Program-made: the position numbers and the translations under genes
The notes under the pieces: model-generated
The model's input: only the letters and a program-made list of their open reading frames with translations
Told to the model about the DNA's origin: nothing
Database searches by the model: none
From: Streptomyces antioxidans
GTDB taxonomy: Bacteria; Actinomycetota; Actinomycetes; Streptomycetales; Streptomycetaceae
NCBI RefSeq assembly: GCF_000968685.2
Contig: NZ_LAKD02000033.1
Location: 112,727 to 176,726, forward strand
Direction: 5' to 3'
DNA length: 64,000 bases
Part shown: in pieces, positions 35,109 to 44,330 of the stretch
Layout: every line of letters begins with the position of its first letter
Numbering within the stretch: the first letter of the stretch is position 1

Positions 35109-35474
35109 ATGAGCGACGCCAACGCCGGGCAGTCACCGGCCCCCGACTTCGACCGGATGACCCGGGACATCGCGGATGTGCCCGCCGTCGAGGTGATCAC
35201 CACGGTCGCCGTGCACCTGATGAGCGCCGCAGCGGTCAACCTGGGCCTGGCCGAGGAGGGCCCCCAGCACAAGGACCTGGACGAGGCGCGGAAGCTGATC
35301 AACGCCCTGGCGGGGCTGGTCACGGCCAGCGCCACGGAGATCAGCTCCTTCCACGCCGCTCCGCTGCGGGACGGTCTGAAGTCCCTCCAGCTCGCCTTCC
35401 GCGAGGCGTCGGCGGTGCCGGACGAGCCGGGGCAGGGGCCCGGCGAGAAGTTCACCGGCCCGATCTTCGGCTGA
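35109..35474 (+). CDS. DUF1844 family protein
   Basis: The protein has 121 residues, a single DUF1844 domain: VPAVEVITTVAVHLMSAAAV, LNLGLAEEG and ARKLINALAGLV. It is commonly found beside infC in actinobacteria, as here in divergent orientation. Predicted all-helical and cytoplasmic; function unknown. Confidence 0.88.
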   Translation: MSDANAGQSPAPDFDRMTRDIADVPAVEVITTVAVHLMSAAAVNLGLAEEGPQHKDLDEARKLINALAGLVTASATEISSFHAAPLRDGLKSLQLAFREASAVPDEPGQGPGEKFTGPIFG

Positions 35475-35562
35475 CCGCCCGTCGTCCCCGGCTGAGGCCC
35501 GCCGTCCCCGGCCGGGGGTCCGCCGTCCCCAACTGACCGGCGCCCCCTTTCCGGCTGACCGG

Positions 35563-35582
35563 CGGCGGCCGTACGGCCGCCG
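35563..35582. terminator. 20-bp palindrome between convergent genes
   Basis: CGGCGGCCGT and ACGGCCGCCG are adjacent exact reverse complements between the DUF1844 and aquaporin stops. Before it, three copies of CCGCCGTCCCC-type sequence repeat at roughly 20-base spacing. Confidence 0.6.
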
Positions 35583-35602
35583 GGCCCGGCATCGGCGCGG
35601 GC

Positions 35603-36403
35603 TCAGGCCGCCTCCGGGCCCTTGGTCTCCGGGCCGCCCGCCTCCGGTCGGTGGCCGCCGCGCATGCGTCCCCACGGCCCGGTCGCCGGGGTCGGATGCG
35701 CCTCGTCCTCCTCGGCCCGGCCCGCCGGATGGTGGTGGGTGAACCGGTGCACCACGGCGGCGAGCACCCCGCCGACCAGCGGCGCCACGATGAACAGCCA
35801 CAGCTGGCCCAGTGCGTCGCCGCCCGCGAAGATCGCGGGGCCAAGGCTGCGCGCCGGATTGACCGAGGCCCAGGTCAGCGGGATGCCGATCAGGTTGACC
35901 GCGGCGAGGGCGAGGCCCACCGGGACCGGCTCCGCGCCGACCATCGGCACCGCGCGGGTCACCGTGAGGTAGATGAAGACCAGCAGGAAGGTCAGCAGCA
36001 CCTCGGCGAGGAAGGCCCCGCCCGCGCCCATCCCCACCGGGGAGCGGCCGCCGTAGCCGTTGCTGCCGAAGGCACCGGCCGTCTGGAGCCTGGGCACCTG
36101 GTTGGCGAGCAGGAACAGTATCGCCGCGCCCACGATCGCGCCGACGAACTGCGCGACCCAGTACTGGACGGCCATACGGATGTCGATGCGCCGGGCCAGC
36201 AGCATGCCGAGGGTCACCGCCGGGTTGACGTGGCAGCCCGAGATGCGTCCGAACGCAAAGGCGATCGCGATCAGCGTGAAGCCGAAGGCGAGCGAGATCC
36301 CGAGGGCGTTGATGTAGTCGCCCGCCAGGACCAGCGAGCCGACTCCGAAGAGGACCAGCATCGCGGTCCCGATGAACTCCGCTACGACCGTTCTCGTCTC
36401 CAT
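35603..36403 (-). CDS. MIP family channel (aquaporin Z-like)
   Basis: The protein has 266 residues with six membrane helices and both NPA loops (SGCHVNPAVTLG and ASVNPARSLGPA). The Arg after the second NPA and the size fit water-selective AqpZ types rather than glycerol facilitators. The last 40 residues are a charged His/Glu/Gly cytoplasmic tail longer than usual. It is monocistronic. Confidence 0.92.
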   Translation of the reverse strand: METRTVVAEFIGTAMLVLFGVGSLVLAGDYINALGISLAFGFTLIAIAFAFGRISGCHVNPAVTLGMLLARRIDIRMAVQYWVAQFVGAIVGAAILFLLANQVPRLQTAGAFGSNGYGGRSPVGMGAGGAFLAEVLLTFLLVFIYLTVTRAVPMVGAEPVPVGLALAAVNLIGIPLTWASVNPARSLGPAIFAGGDALGQLWLFIVAPLVGGVLAAVVHRFTHHHPAGRAEEDEAHPTPATGPWGRMRGGHRPEAGGPETKGPEAA

Positions 36404-36509
36404 GGCGCTCTCCTCACGCAGATTCCGACCGCCAGTCGCCTAAGCATTGTGGGCGGAATCGGGAGGATTCGCCTGTTGGTCCGCATGGGCAGGGGCCCGG
36501 ACCCGGCCC

Positions 36510-37271
36510 TCAGCGGCTGAACAGCGGCTCGCCGGGGACCTGCGCGTCCGGCGGCAGCAGCGCCAGGGTCAGCCCGCGCACCAGCCGCGCCCGCAGCACC
36601 TCGTCGGCGGCCAGGGCGCCCGCCACCCGGTGCGCCGTCTCGCGCGCCGGTGCCCCCGGGGCCAGGGCGAGGGCGAGCATCCCGTCGGCGTCCGCCGCCG
36701 GGGCCAGATGGGCCCGTCGCACCTCCGGCTCGGCGGCCAGCACGGTACGCACCGCCTCGGCCACGGCCGGGTCAGCGAGCGGATCCGCGCTGGTCCGCCC
36801 CTCGGCGAGGGCCAGCAGGGCAGGGCCGGTCAGCTGGTACGGCACCGGGCCCGCGAGGTCAAGGACCAGGGTGTCCGCCTTCTCATGGGCGGTGGCCTCC
36901 AGCGCCTGGCGCAGCGGTACGGCCACGGGCCGGGCGTCCGGGCGCCAGCGGGCCAGCGTCTCGAGCGAGGTGAACGCGGGCAGCGCGCGCCGCCCGTCGG
37001 GGGCCTGGAGCGTGGGCACCGCCATATCGCTGCTCTTCTCGCGACGCAGCCCGCCCTCCGCGGACGCTCCGCGCGAAGCGGATTCCACCACTTCCGCCTC
37101 ACCCAGGATCGCCACCACCGGGACGAGCAGCCGGGCGTCGGCGAGTGCGGCCAGCACCTCCGGTTCGGCCGAGCGGTCATCGGCCCAGGCGGCGAGCGCC
37201 GCGGTCAGCCTGGGGTCGGCGGACCCGTCGTCGCCGGAGAAGCCGGGGTCGGGAATGTTCTTGAGCGCCAC
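36510..37271 (-). CDS. SseB family protein
   Basis: The protein has 253 residues. It has the SseB N-terminal domain (about 30-145), with LLVPVVAILGE, AVPTLQAPDGRRALPAFTS and PVAVPLRQALEAT, and a C-terminal enhancing-type domain (about 150-250) with AALAPGAP-like helices. Members are widespread in actinomycetes and lack a defined biochemical role. It lies 46 bases upstream of nothing co-oriented except the protease gene behind it, so it may share a transcript with that gene. Confidence 0.8.
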   Translation of the reverse strand: MALKNIPDPGFSGDDGSADPRLTAALAAWADDRSAEPEVLAALADARLLVPVVAILGEAEVVESASRGASAEGGLRREKSSDMAVPTLQAPDGRRALPAFTSLETLARWRPDARPVAVPLRQALEATAHEKADTLVLDLAGPVPYQLTGPALLALAEGRTSADPLADPAVAEAVRTVLAAEPEVRRAHLAPAADADGMLALALAPGAPARETAHRVAGALAADEVLRARLVRGLTLALLPPDAQVPGEPLFSR

Positions 37272-37317
37272 GCCACGAGGGTATCGGCAGCGGGGCGACC
37301 GCGGTCCCCCGCATCGC

Positions 37318-38538
37318 TCAGCGGCCGAACCCCCTCAGCAGCAGCGCCCGCAGTCGCGGTGGCACCCGTAGCGGGCCCGAGCCGCGCCATAGGGATATCG
37401 CCGCGATGACCAGGGCGGTGCCGGCGAGCCCGGCGAGGAGGGCCATCTGGTTGGGGCCGGAGTCGTCGTGGGCGCCCTTGGGGTGGCCGGGGCCGTTGCC
37501 GAAGTAGCGGTTGGGGGAGGCGGCCGCGGCGGGCCGTTGGGCCTCGGGCTTCATCGTGTCGCCCGCGGTGATCGCCGCCGCCGGGTTCACCAGGCCCGCC
37601 CCGAGGGCGTCGCTGCGGCCGCCCTCGGGGGCGTCCTGGGCGGTCCGGGTGAGGAGCCCGCGGATCTGGCGCGGGCTCAGGCCGGGGTGGGCGGCGCGGA
37701 CGAGGGCGACGGAGCCGGAGACGAAGGCGGCGGCCGCGCTGGTGCCCCAGCCCTCGTAGTAGCGCTTGTCGGGGTCGGCGATGACCACGTCGACGCCGGG
37801 TGCGGAGACGGTGGCGTACCAGCGGCGGGTGGAGAAGGCCGCGCGGGAGCCGTAGCGGTCCACGGCGGTCACGGCGATGACCCCGGGGTAGGCGGCCGGG
37901 TAGGAGATCCGGTCGCCCTTCTCGCCGCCGTTGCCCGCGGAGGCGACCACGACCGCGCCCTTGCGCAGCGCGTACTGCACGGCGGCGTCCTCGGCGGCCT
38001 CGGGGTGGGCGGAGGCGCTGTCGTCGCCGAGCGAGAGGTTGATGACGTCGGCGCCGTGGTCGGCCGCCCAGCGGATCCCGGCGGCGAGCGCGCCGCCACG
38101 GGTCGAGCGGGCCTTCTTACGGTCGGCATCGGAGTCCTCGAGGATCACCCGCACCGGCAGGATCCGGGCCTTGGGGGCGACGCCCAGCACGCCCTCGCCG
38201 CCGGAGGCACCGTGGCCGTGTCCGGCGATGATCCCGGCCATGGCGGTGCCGTGGCGGGCCCAGGCGCGTTCGCCGCGCCGGGCGCCGAAGCCGACGAGGT
38301 CCTTCCCCGGCAGCACCTGGCCTTCGAGGTCGGGGTGGCCGTCGTCGACGCCGGTGTCGAGGACGGCGACGGTGATCCCGGAGCCCTTGGTGGTCTGCCA
38401 TGCCTCGCGGACGTGGAGGGTGTCAAGCGCCCACTCCTGGGCCTGTATGCCGTCGGCGTATCCGGGCGCGGCGGGCAGCAGGGCCAGCCCGGCGGCGGCG
38501 AGCGCCACGGCGAGGCGCCGTCCGAGCGCGGAGGTCAT
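37318..38538 (-). CDS. Mycosin-like S8 serine protease
   Basis: The protein has 406 residues. A signal peptide (about 1-28) precedes a subtilisin domain with D61 in VLDTGVDDGHPD, H96 in RHGTAMAGI and S267 in GTSAAAAFVSG. A Pro/Gly linker and a single C-terminal helix (near 365-385) anchor it with a short basic tail. That layout is the type VII secretion mycosin (MycP). No EccB-E, EsxA or EsxB gene is nearby, so its substrate may lie elsewhere. Its ATG overlaps the stop of the upstream gene, so the two proteins are made together. Confidence 0.9.
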   Translation of the reverse strand: MTSALGRRLAVALAAAGLALLPAAPGYADGIQAQEWALDTLHVREAWQTTKGSGITVAVLDTGVDDGHPDLEGQVLPGKDLVGFGARRGERAWARHGTAMAGIIAGHGHGASGGEGVLGVAPKARILPVRVILEDSDADRKKARSTRGGALAAGIRWAADHGADVINLSLGDDSASAHPEAAEDAAVQYALRKGAVVVASAGNGGEKGDRISYPAAYPGVIAVTAVDRYGSRAAFSTRRWYATVSAPGVDVVIADPDKRYYEGWGTSAAAAFVSGSVALVRAAHPGLSPRQIRGLLTRTAQDAPEGGRSDALGAGLVNPAAAITAGDTMKPEAQRPAAAASPNRYFGNGPGHPKGAHDDSGPNQMALLAGLAGTALVIAAISLWRGSGPLRVPPRLRALLLRGFGR

Positions 38539-39650
38539 GACGTGCTCTCCGTGAACGCGGCGAGGGCCCGGCGGAATCCGGACTCGGTCGCATCGGCGAT
38601 GCCCCGGGCGTCGTTGCCGAGGCCGGACTGTGCGGGGGCCGAGGTGGCGCCGCGCTGGGTCGCCTCCCCCGCCGACTGCGGGTCGGTGACCTTACGGCCG
38701 TCGGCGAAGCCGGTGACGGTGTAGATGACGGCGGGGGCGTCGGTGAGGATCCGGATCCGCCAACTGGCGCGCTGCTCATCGCCGAAACCGGCCGCGGCGG
38801 TGCCCTTGGCGGCGTAGGTGCGGGGCATCAGATCGGTGCGCTCGTCCAGCTTCTCGGTGACGAAGCGCTGCCGCAGCGCCCGCATTCCGGTGGGTCCCGA
38901 GGTGGTGATCAGCACCCCGACGGTGGTGACGCTGGTGCTGGTGGCGTCGGTGTACGTGGCGCGGACGAGCCGTTCGCAGCCCACCGGGGCCAGCGCCTTG
39001 GCGAGCAGCGGATCGAATCCGCCGCCGCAGCTGCTGTCGGGGGCGACGGCTATCCGGGTCCAGAGGCGGTCGGCGCCGCCGGGGCCCTCGCCCTTGCCGC
39101 GCAGGGTGTGCGGGAAGAGGTCGTCCACCGGGATGCTGTGCCAGGCGGAGCGGGCGTGGGCGTAGGTGTCGGCGGTGGACGGCGGGGCGCCGGGGTCGTC
39201 GCCCAGCCAGCTTCCGGCCGCCGCCCCGCCGAGCAGCCCCAGCCCGAGGACGAGACTCGCGGCGGCGGCGACCGTACGGCTGCGCGGTCGGCGTCGGCCG
39301 CCCGGTCCGCCGCCCCCGAAGAGCCCGCCGGTGCCGCGTGATACACCGGTGCCCGGTGGCGCGCCGGTGCGGGGCGGCGCGGAGGGACGCGGCGGTGCCG
39401 GGGGCTGCGGGGGCACTCGGGTGCCGGACGCCCCGGCGGTGCCCGTGGGGAGTGGGACCTTCGCCCGTACGCCGAGGACGGGCGTCTCCGGGTCCGGGGT
39501 GAACCCGGGTGGATCCGAGGTGAACCCGGGCGCGTTGGTGGGGCGCGGAGGAGGTGCGGAGGGCCGCTCGGGCGCCGTGCGCGGGGGGTGTGCGGGACGT
39601 GGTGGGGGCGTGCCCCGGGACGAGTGCGCCTGTTCCGCGTTGGTGCTCAT
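38535..39650 (-). CDS. Proline-rich membrane protein coupled to the mycosin
   Basis: The protein has 371 residues from the ATG at 39650. Residues 1-125 are Pro/Thr/Gly-rich and cytoplasmic, one helix follows (about 130-147, VAAAASLVLGLGLLGGAAAG), and the extracellular domain (about 150-371) has two cysteines (near 221 and 238). I do not recognise the outer domain; phrases such as SIPVDDLFPHTLRGKG and WRIRILTDAPAVIYTVTGF recur in Streptomyces proteins of this kind. The 4-base overlap with the mycosin gene suggests a partner or substrate of the protease. Confidence 0.75.
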   Translation of the reverse strand: MSTNAEQAHSSRGTPPPRPAHPPRTAPERPSAPPPRPTNAPGFTSDPPGFTPDPETPVLGVRAKVPLPTGTAGASGTRVPPQPPAPPRPSAPPRTGAPPGTGVSRGTGGLFGGGGPGGRRRPRSRTVAAAASLVLGLGLLGGAAAGSWLGDDPGAPPSTADTYAHARSAWHSIPVDDLFPHTLRGKGEGPGGADRLWTRIAVAPDSSCGGGFDPLLAKALAPVGCERLVRATYTDATSTSVTTVGVLITTSGPTGMRALRQRFVTEKLDERTDLMPRTYAAKGTAAAGFGDEQRASWRIRILTDAPAVIYTVTGFADGRKVTDPQSAGEATQRGATSAPAQSGLGNDARGIADATESGFRRALAAFTESTS

Positions 39651-39863
39651 CCGCACCCCCTCGCACCCGTCGAGACCTGCTTCACCTGGCTCCGTCCGGT
39701 TCGCCGCGCCACCGCACCGCCTTTCGGGCAGTCGGGCCCGTATACGGACAACACGCCGCTGACCTGCCGGTCGTGGCGTGCGCGACACTCTACGGCCAGC
39801 CGGGGGCCCTGCGCACCGGCCGCCCTCTACCCAGTGGTAATGGCGGTCTGGCAAGCTGCGTCC

Positions 39864-41060
39864 ATGTCCGCTGCCGCCGCTGACCGGGCCCGGTACGACC
39901 GGGCCACCGCCCATCTCGAAGCGCCCGTGGCGATTGTCGACCTGGGAGCCTTTGACGACAACGCACGGGATCTGGTCCGCCGGGCAGGAGGCAAACCGAT
40001 CCGCGTGGCCAGCAAATCGGTGCGCTGCAGGGCGCTGTTGGAGCGGGCGCTCGCGTGCGACGGCTTCGCGGGGGTCATGAGCTTCACGCTTCCGGAGTCG
40101 CTGTGGCTGGCTCGCGAGGGGTTCGGCGACGTGCTGCTCGCCTACCCCTCCGCCGACCGGGACGGCTTCGCCACCCTGACCGGCGACCCCAAGCTGGCCG
40201 GGGCGGTGACCGTCATGGTGGACGACCCCTCCCAGCTCGATCTGATCGACAGCGTGCGCGCCGGGACCGAAGAGGTCCGCGTCTGCCTGGAGTTGGACAC
40301 CTCGCTGCGGATGCTCGGCGGGCAGGTGCGGGTCGGAGCGCTGCGCTCACCGCTGCGCGAACCGGAGCAACTGGCCGCCCTGGCGCGGGCGATCGCCGAC
40401 CGCCCCGGCTTCCGGCTGGTCGGGCTGATGGCGTACGAGGGGCATGTGGCGGGCGTGGGCGACGCGGTGCCCGGGAGCCCGCTGCGCTCGCGCGCCGTCC
40501 GGCTGATGCAGTCCGTGGCGCGCCGCGAGCTCGCGGCGCGCCGGGCCGCGGCCGTCCGGGCGGTGCGGGCCGTGGCGGACCTGGAGTTCGTCAACGGCGG
40601 CGGTACGGGCAGTGTGCAGCACACCGCCGCGGAGGACGCGGTGACCGAGATCGCCGCCGGGTCCGGGCTCTACCAGCCGCGCCTGTTCGACCACTACACC
40701 TCCTTCCGGGGCCGCCCGGCGGCCCTGTTCGCGCAGCCGGTGGTGCGCCGCCCCGGGGTGGGCGTGGTGACCGTGCTCGGCGGTGGCTATCCGGCGTCGG
40801 GCGCGCCGGGCCGGGACCGGCTGCCGGTGCCGTATCTGCCGGAGGGGCTGGTGTACGACTCGATGGAGGGGCCGGGCGAGGTGCAGACCCCGCTGCTGGG
40901 CACGGCCGCCGACGATCTGCTGATCGGCGACAAGGTGTGGTTCCGGCACGCCAAGGCCGGTGAGCTGTGCGAGCGGTTCGACACGCTGCGGCTGGTCGAG
41001 GGGGACCGGGTGGTGGCCGAGGTGCCGACGTACCGGGGCGAGGGCAGGACGTTCCTCTGA
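39864..41060 (+). CDS. PLP-dependent amino acid deaminase/aldolase (alanine racemase N-terminal fold)
   Basis: The protein has 398 residues from ATG 39864; an in-frame ATG at 39840 is an alternative. The TIM-barrel domain carries the PLP lysine K51 in RVASKSVRC and FVNGGGTGS, which binds the phosphate. The C-terminal D-serine dehydratase-like domain has VVTVLGGGYPASG and LIGDKVWFRHAKAGELCERF with metal-binding residues. Relatives include D-threonine aldolase and D-serine ammonia-lyase. The exact substrate cannot be told. It stands alone, divergent from the proline-rich gene. Confidence 0.85.
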   Translation: MSAAAADRARYDRATAHLEAPVAIVDLGAFDDNARDLVRRAGGKPIRVASKSVRCRALLERALACDGFAGVMSFTLPESLWLAREGFGDVLLAYPSADRDGFATLTGDPKLAGAVTVMVDDPSQLDLIDSVRAGTEEVRVCLELDTSLRMLGGQVRVGALRSPLREPEQLAALARAIADRPGFRLVGLMAYEGHVAGVGDAVPGSPLRSRAVRLMQSVARRELAARRAAAVRAVRAVADLEFVNGGGTGSVQHTAAEDAVTEIAAGSGLYQPRLFDHYTSFRGRPAALFAQPVVRRPGVGVVTVLGGGYPASGAPGRDRLPVPYLPEGLVYDSMEGPGEVQTPLLGTAADDLLIGDKVWFRHAKAGELCERFDTLRLVEGDRVVAEVPTYRGEGRTFL

Positions 41061-41074
41061 GCTTTGGCCCCCGG

Positions 41075-42037
41075 CTAGACCGACCGGCCGTCGCCCGCCA
41101 GCGCCTCGATACCCTTGACGATCTTGTCCATATCGCCGAGCGGCGGCGCCTTGTCGCTCTCGTCGAACCCGAAGCGCACCAGCACCATCGTGTCCGGCAC
41201 GGTGGGCGAGGGGAACACCACCGACTGCACGATGCCGTCGTCGCCCTTCTTCGTCACCACCTTCCAGCGGACCAGATAGCCGTTCTCGCCCGCGACCTGG
41301 ACCTCCGACGCCTTCAGCTGCTCGTGGGAGGTGATCCCGCCGTACGCCTTGCGGTCGGTCTTCCCGTCGGTGCCGTAGGACTCCTCGGCGTTCCGCGCGA
41401 TGTCCTCCTTGGCTATGCCCTTGGCGGAGGTGGCCTTGTAGCCCGCGGCGGTCCGGGAGAAGGCGCCGCCGCGCACACACTCGGTGGACGGGTCGCCCGG
41501 GCAGGGGTAGCGGGAGGTGGTGACGCCCGCGCCGCCGGAGCTGCTGCGCCCCGCCTGCCAGCCTGAGAGCACCGGCAGGCTGATGCCGTTGCCCTGGTCC
41601 GGGGCGGTGTCCGAGTCGTAGCTCGGCGGTGCGCTGGGGCTCTCGGTGGGCCCCTGCGAGGGATCGTCCGGGCCCGGGGCCCGGTCGTCCCCGCCGTCCG
41701 GCGCGGAGGTGCCGGGGGCGGGGCCGGTCTGGGCGTTCCCACCGCCGTCGCCGCCGTCGCCCAGCAGCACGATGCCACCGACGATCGCGGCGACGACGGC
41801 GACGACGGCGACGGAGAGCGCCGCGATCCTCGGCCCGCGGCCGCGGGCGTGGCCGTGCCCGTCCTGCCGCCCCGGGAGGTACGGGGGCGGCGGGGGGCCG
41901 AACGCCGGGTCCGCGGCGCCCGAGGCATCACGGGTGTACTCGGTCCAGGCCGAGCCGTCCCACCACCGTTCCATGGCGGGGCCGTTACCTGCGTAGCCGG
42001 GATCGGGGTACCAGCCGGGAAGCGTGTTCATGGTCAC
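41075..42037 (-). CDS. DUF2510 domain membrane protein
   Basis: The protein has 320 residues. The N-terminal DUF2510 module (about 5-40) has LPGWYPDPGYAGNGPAMERW and WDGSAWTEYTR. One membrane helix follows (about 72-93), then a Gly/Pro/Asp/Ser-rich linker and an extracellular domain (about 150-320) with PCPGDPSTECVRGGAF. DUF2510 modules are found at the cytoplasmic N terminus of many actinobacterial envelope proteins; the outer domain is not assignable. It converges on the deaminase gene with 14 bases between stops. Confidence 0.8.
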   Translation of the reverse strand: MTMNTLPGWYPDPGYAGNGPAMERWWDGSAWTEYTRDASGAADPAFGPPPPPYLPGRQDGHGHARGRGPRIAALSVAVVAVVAAIVGGIVLLGDGGDGGGNAQTGPAPGTSAPDGGDDRAPGPDDPSQGPTESPSAPPSYDSDTAPDQGNGISLPVLSGWQAGRSSSGGAGVTTSRYPCPGDPSTECVRGGAFSRTAAGYKATSAKGIAKEDIARNAEESYGTDGKTDRKAYGGITSHEQLKASEVQVAGENGYLVRWKVVTKKGDDGIVQSVVFPSPTVPDTMVLVRFGFDESDKAPPLGDMDKIVKGIEALAGDGRSV

Positions 42038-42100
42038 ACGGTCAGCCTATGGCCAGGGCTGGTGTCCGTACACAGCGGATGCCCGGACTGCGCACCTGGA

Positions 42101-42883
42101 CTACAAAGGCGTGACATATGCCCCGGCGATCCCGCCGTCCACGAGGAACTCGGCGGCGTTGACGAAGGACGCGTCATCGCTGGCCAGGAAGGCCACGGCG
42201 GAGGCGATCTCCTCCGGTTCGGCGAACCGGCCCACGGGCACGTGCACCAACCGGCGCTGGGCCCGCTCCGGGTCCTTGGCGAACAGCTCCTTCAGCAGCG
42301 GGGTGTTGACCGGCCCCGGGCACAGCGCGTTGACCCGGATGCCCTCGCGGGCGAACTGCACGCCCAGTTCGCGGGACATGGCCAGCACCCCGCCCTTGGA
42401 GGCGGTGTAGCTGATCTGGGAGGTGGCGGCGCCCATCACGGCCACGAACGAGGCGGTGTTGATGATGGATCCCCGGCCCTGCCGCCGCATGTACGGCAGC
42501 GCGGCCTTGCAGCACAGATAGACGGAGGTGAGGTTGACCTCCTGGACCCGCTTCCAGGCGTCGAGCCCGGTGGTGAGGATCGAGTCGTCGTCGGGCGGGG
42601 AGATCCCGGCGTTGTTGAAGGCGATGTCCACCGAACCGTAGGTGTCGAAGGCGGTCTTGAAGAGCGCGTCGACCTGCTCGGGGTCGGTCACGTCCACGGG
42701 CACGTAGAGCCCGCCGACCTCGTCGGCGGCGGCCTTGCCCGCGCTCTCGTCGATATCGGCGCAGACGATCCGCGCGCCCTCGGAGGCCAGGCGGCGCGCG
42801 GTGGCCAGGCCGATGCCGCTGCCCGCTCCGGTGACGACGGCGGTACGGCCCACCAGACGGCGGCACACGGGGGTCTCGGTCAC
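42101..42883 (-). CDS. SDR family oxidoreductase (3-oxoacyl reductase-like)
   Basis: The protein has 260 residues from the GTG at 42883 with GAGGAG upstream. The cofactor motif is TGAGSGIG, ADIDES indicates NAD preference, the structural NNAGIS follows, and the active site has S with YTASKGG (Y-x3-K). It starts one base after the aldehyde dehydrogenase stop and so is the last gene of the glutamine-synthetase-like operon. It probably oxidises or reduces an intermediate of the same pathway. Confidence 0.88.
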   Translation of the reverse strand: MTETPVCRRLVGRTAVVTGAGSGIGLATARRLASEGARIVCADIDESAGKAAADEVGGLYVPVDVTDPEQVDALFKTAFDTYGSVDIAFNNAGISPPDDDSILTTGLDAWKRVQEVNLTSVYLCCKAALPYMRRQGRGSIINTASFVAVMGAATSQISYTASKGGVLAMSRELGVQFAREGIRVNALCPGPVNTPLLKELFAKDPERAQRRLVHVPVGRFAEPEEIASAVAFLASDDASFVNAAEFLVDGGIAGAYVTPL

Positions 42884-42884
42884 G

Positions 42885-44330
42885 TCACTGCTCCTCGGTG
42901 CTGATCTCGGTGCTGATGAAGACGTTCTTGGTCTCGGTGAAGGCGGCAAGGGCGTCGGGGCCCAGCTCCCGGCCCAGGCCGGACTGCTTGTAGCCGCCGA
43001 AGGGGGTGGCGTACCGCACGCTGCCGTGCGAGTTGACGGACAGGTTCCCGGCGGCGACGGCGCGCGAGACCCGGACCGCGCGGCCCACGTCGCGGGTCCA
43101 GATCGAGCCGGACAGGCCGTAGTCGGTGGCGTTGGCCAGCCGTACGGCGTCGGCCTCGTCCTCGAAGGGGAGGACGACCGCGACGGGGCCGAAGATCTCC
43201 TCCACGGCGGCGCGGTCCCCGGGGCCGGTGGCCTCCAGCACGGTGGCCGGGTACCAGAACCCCTTGCCCTTCGGGGCCTCGCCGCGGATCGCGGCGGGCG
43301 CGTCCTCGGGTACGTAGGACCGTACGCGCTCCCGCTGGGCGGCCGAGATCAGCGGACCCATGGCGGTGGCGGGGTCGGCCGGGTCGCCGACCGCGAAGGA
43401 GGTCACGGCGGGCGCCAGCAGCTCCATGAACCGGTCGTAGACGGATGCCTGGACCAGGATGCGGCTGCGGGCGCAGCAGTCCTGCCCGGTGTTGTCCAGG
43501 AAGGAGCCGGGCGCGGCGGCGGCGGCCCGCTCGAGGTCGGCGTCGGCGAAGACGATGTTCGGGCTCTTGCCGCCGAGTTCGAGGGTCACCCGCTTCACAC
43601 CGGCGGCGCACTTCGCCATGATCTCCTTGCCGACGGCGGTGGAGCCGGTGAAGACGACCTTGGCGACGCCGGGGTGCTCGACCAGCGCGGCGCCCGCGAC
43701 CGGCCCGGCCCCGGGCAGCACCTGGAACAGCCCCTCGGGCAGCCCCGCCTCCAGGGCCAGTTCGGCCAGCCGGAGCGCGGTGAGCGGGGTGGTTTCGGCC
43801 GGTTTCAGGATCACCGCGTTCCCGGCGGCCAGGGCGGGCGCGGTGCCCCAGGCGGCGATCGGCATGGGGAAGTTCCACGGCGCGATGACCGCGACCACGC
43901 CCAGCGGCTCGTGGAAGGTGACGTTCAGTCCCCCGGCCACCGGGATCTGGGCGCCGCTCAGCCGCTCCGCTCCCCCGGCCGCGTAGTCCAGCAGATCGCG
44001 CACATTGCCCGCCTCCCAGCGGGCGTTGCCGATCGGATGGCCCGCCTCGCGGACCTCGAGGGCGGCCAACTCCTCGATGTGCCCGTCCACGGCGGCGGCG
44101 AAGCGGCGCAGCAGCCGGGCGCGGTCGGCGGGTGCGAGCGCCGCCCAGCCGCGCTGCGCCCCGGTGGCGCGGGCCACGGCGGCGGCCACCTCGTCCGGGG
44201 TGGTGGCGGGGACGGTGGCGATGACCTCCTCGGTGGCCGGGTTGAGGATCCGGTGCTCGTGGGGGTGGTGGTGCTCGTTCGGGTGGTGGTCGGGGTGCGG
44301 GTGCTCGTTGCTCACCTGGTGGTTCCTCAC
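42885..44330 (-). CDS. Aldehyde dehydrogenase with histidine-rich N terminus
   Basis: The protein has 481 residues. Catalytic features are PWNFPMPIAAWG, the NAD loop FTGSTAVGKEI, the Glu in LELGGKSPN and the cysteine pair in DNTGQDCCARSRI. Residues 8-26 contain nine histidines within EHPHPDHHPNEHHHPHEH, which the family does not need. In the known GlnA3/GlnA4-type pathways such enzymes oxidise gamma-glutamylated aldehydes. The start overlaps the stop of the upstream glutamine-synthetase-like gene by ATGA. Confidence 0.9.
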   Translation of the reverse strand: MRNHQVSNEHPHPDHHPNEHHHPHEHRILNPATEEVIATVPATTPDEVAAAVARATGAQRGWAALAPADRARLLRRFAAAVDGHIEELAALEVREAGHPIGNARWEAGNVRDLLDYAAGGAERLSGAQIPVAGGLNVTFHEPLGVVAVIAPWNFPMPIAAWGTAPALAAGNAVILKPAETTPLTALRLAELALEAGLPEGLFQVLPGAGPVAGAALVEHPGVAKVVFTGSTAVGKEIMAKCAAGVKRVTLELGGKSPNIVFADADLERAAAAAPGSFLDNTGQDCCARSRILVQASVYDRFMELLAPAVTSFAVGDPADPATAMGPLISAAQRERVRSYVPEDAPAAIRGEAPKGKGFWYPATVLEATGPGDRAAVEEIFGPVAVVLPFEDEADAVRLANATDYGLSGSIWTRDVGRAVRVSRAVAAGNLSVNSHGSVRYATPFGGYKQSGLGRELGPDALAAFTETKNVFISTEISTEEQ

